Below, piece after piece: positions 6,102 through 6,308 of a stretch of 6,308 bases of DNA. Location: assembly GCA_900770515.1 (NCBI GenBank), contig CAAHDP010000482.1:1-6308 (forward strand), given 5' to 3'. This DNA is from an uncultured Prevotella sp. (GTDB lineage: Bacteria; Bacteroidota; Bacteroidia; Bacteroidales; Bacteroidaceae). Under the pieces are notes generated by a model, which was given only the letters and a program-made list of their open reading frames with translations, ran no database searches and was not told the DNA's origin. Position numbers and translations under genes: made by a program. Within the stretch, counting starts at the first letter, position 1. Each line of letters begins with the position of its first letter.

Positions 6102-6308
6102 ATGAAAGTATTAATGTTTGGATGGGAGTATCCTCCTCACGTATTTGGTGGCTTGGCTACTGCCAACTTTGGTATCACCCAGGGCTTGCACGCCCAGGGA
6201 CATGTCGATATTACCTCGTGTCTGCCTCATCCTTTCGGTGATGAGGACCGCAGTGCATGTAAATTTGTGGCTATGAACAGTGTGCCTATCGCCTGGCGCG
6301 ACGTCAAT
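6102..6308 (+). CDS. Glycosyltransferase, glycogen synthase-like (5' part, cut by window end)
   Basis: The first 69 codons are open to the window edge. The start MKVLMFGWEYPPH (1-13) followed by VFGGLATANFGITQGL (14-29) is the typical first strand and glycine-rich sugar-nucleotide loop of GT-B retaining glycosyltransferases (GT4/GT5 type). FGGL resembles the KxGGL loop of glycogen and starch synthases and their archaeal relatives. Lying 17 bases after a debranching enzyme, it most likely extends alpha-1,4-glucan chains from ADP- or UDP-glucose in the cytoplasm. The visible part cannot separate a true glycogen synthase from another GT4 enzyme. It has its own strong ribosome-binding site and is presumably transcribed from the promoter at 4063-4093. 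Confidence 0.85.
   Translation, partial: MKVLMFGWEYPPHVFGGLATANFGITQGLHAQGHVDITSCLPHPFGDEDRSACKFVAMNSVPIAWRDVN

Overview
The window looks like chromosomal DNA from a Bacteroidota bacterium, most likely Prevotellaceae (Prevotella/Segatella type). Two things point there. The promoters have the Bacteroidota pattern TTTG, a gap of about 19-21 bases, then TAnnTTTG. Most genes also lack a Shine-Dalgarno sequence. The gene set is that of a gut or rumen anaerobe storing glycogen-like polysaccharide. The genus is inferred from general resemblance, not from a search.

Layout. (1) A complete class I glyceraldehyde-3-phosphate dehydrogenase gene (7-1038, +), with the codon bias of a very highly expressed gene, closed by a textbook terminator (1068-1103). 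(2) A short T-rich spacer with an imperfect tandem repeat, then a promoter that almost touches the start of miaA (1244-2218, +). Five bases later comes a gene for a protein of the diacylglycerol-kinase fold (2224-3156, +) whose three hallmark kinase motifs are all altered. (3) A perfect 19-bp hairpin (3160-3201) between convergent genes. (4) A Crp/Fnr-family regulator on the minus strand (3216-3920). (5) A 220-base divergent control region (3921-4140) with two opposed promoters and several inverted repeats, two of them with 14-bp Crp/Fnr-site geometry. (6) A GH133-type glycogen debranching enzyme (4141-6084, +), followed after 17 bases by the first 69 codons of a glycosyltransferase that resembles a glycogen synthase (6102 to the window edge). 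That second gene has a near-perfect Shine-Dalgarno sequence, rare in this phylum.

How the genes fit together. The debranching enzyme and glycosyltransferase form a storage-polysaccharide operon. The divergent regulator is the obvious candidate to control it and itself, but this is inferred from position and palindromes only. GAPDH and MiaA are housekeeping genes. I see no mobile element, CRISPR array, tRNA or rRNA, and no stretch over 300 bases without a gene. The points most worth a second look are the degenerate lipid-kinase-like protein, a possible Asp-to-Asn change in the debranching enzyme's active-site motif, and the palindrome-rich divergent control region.
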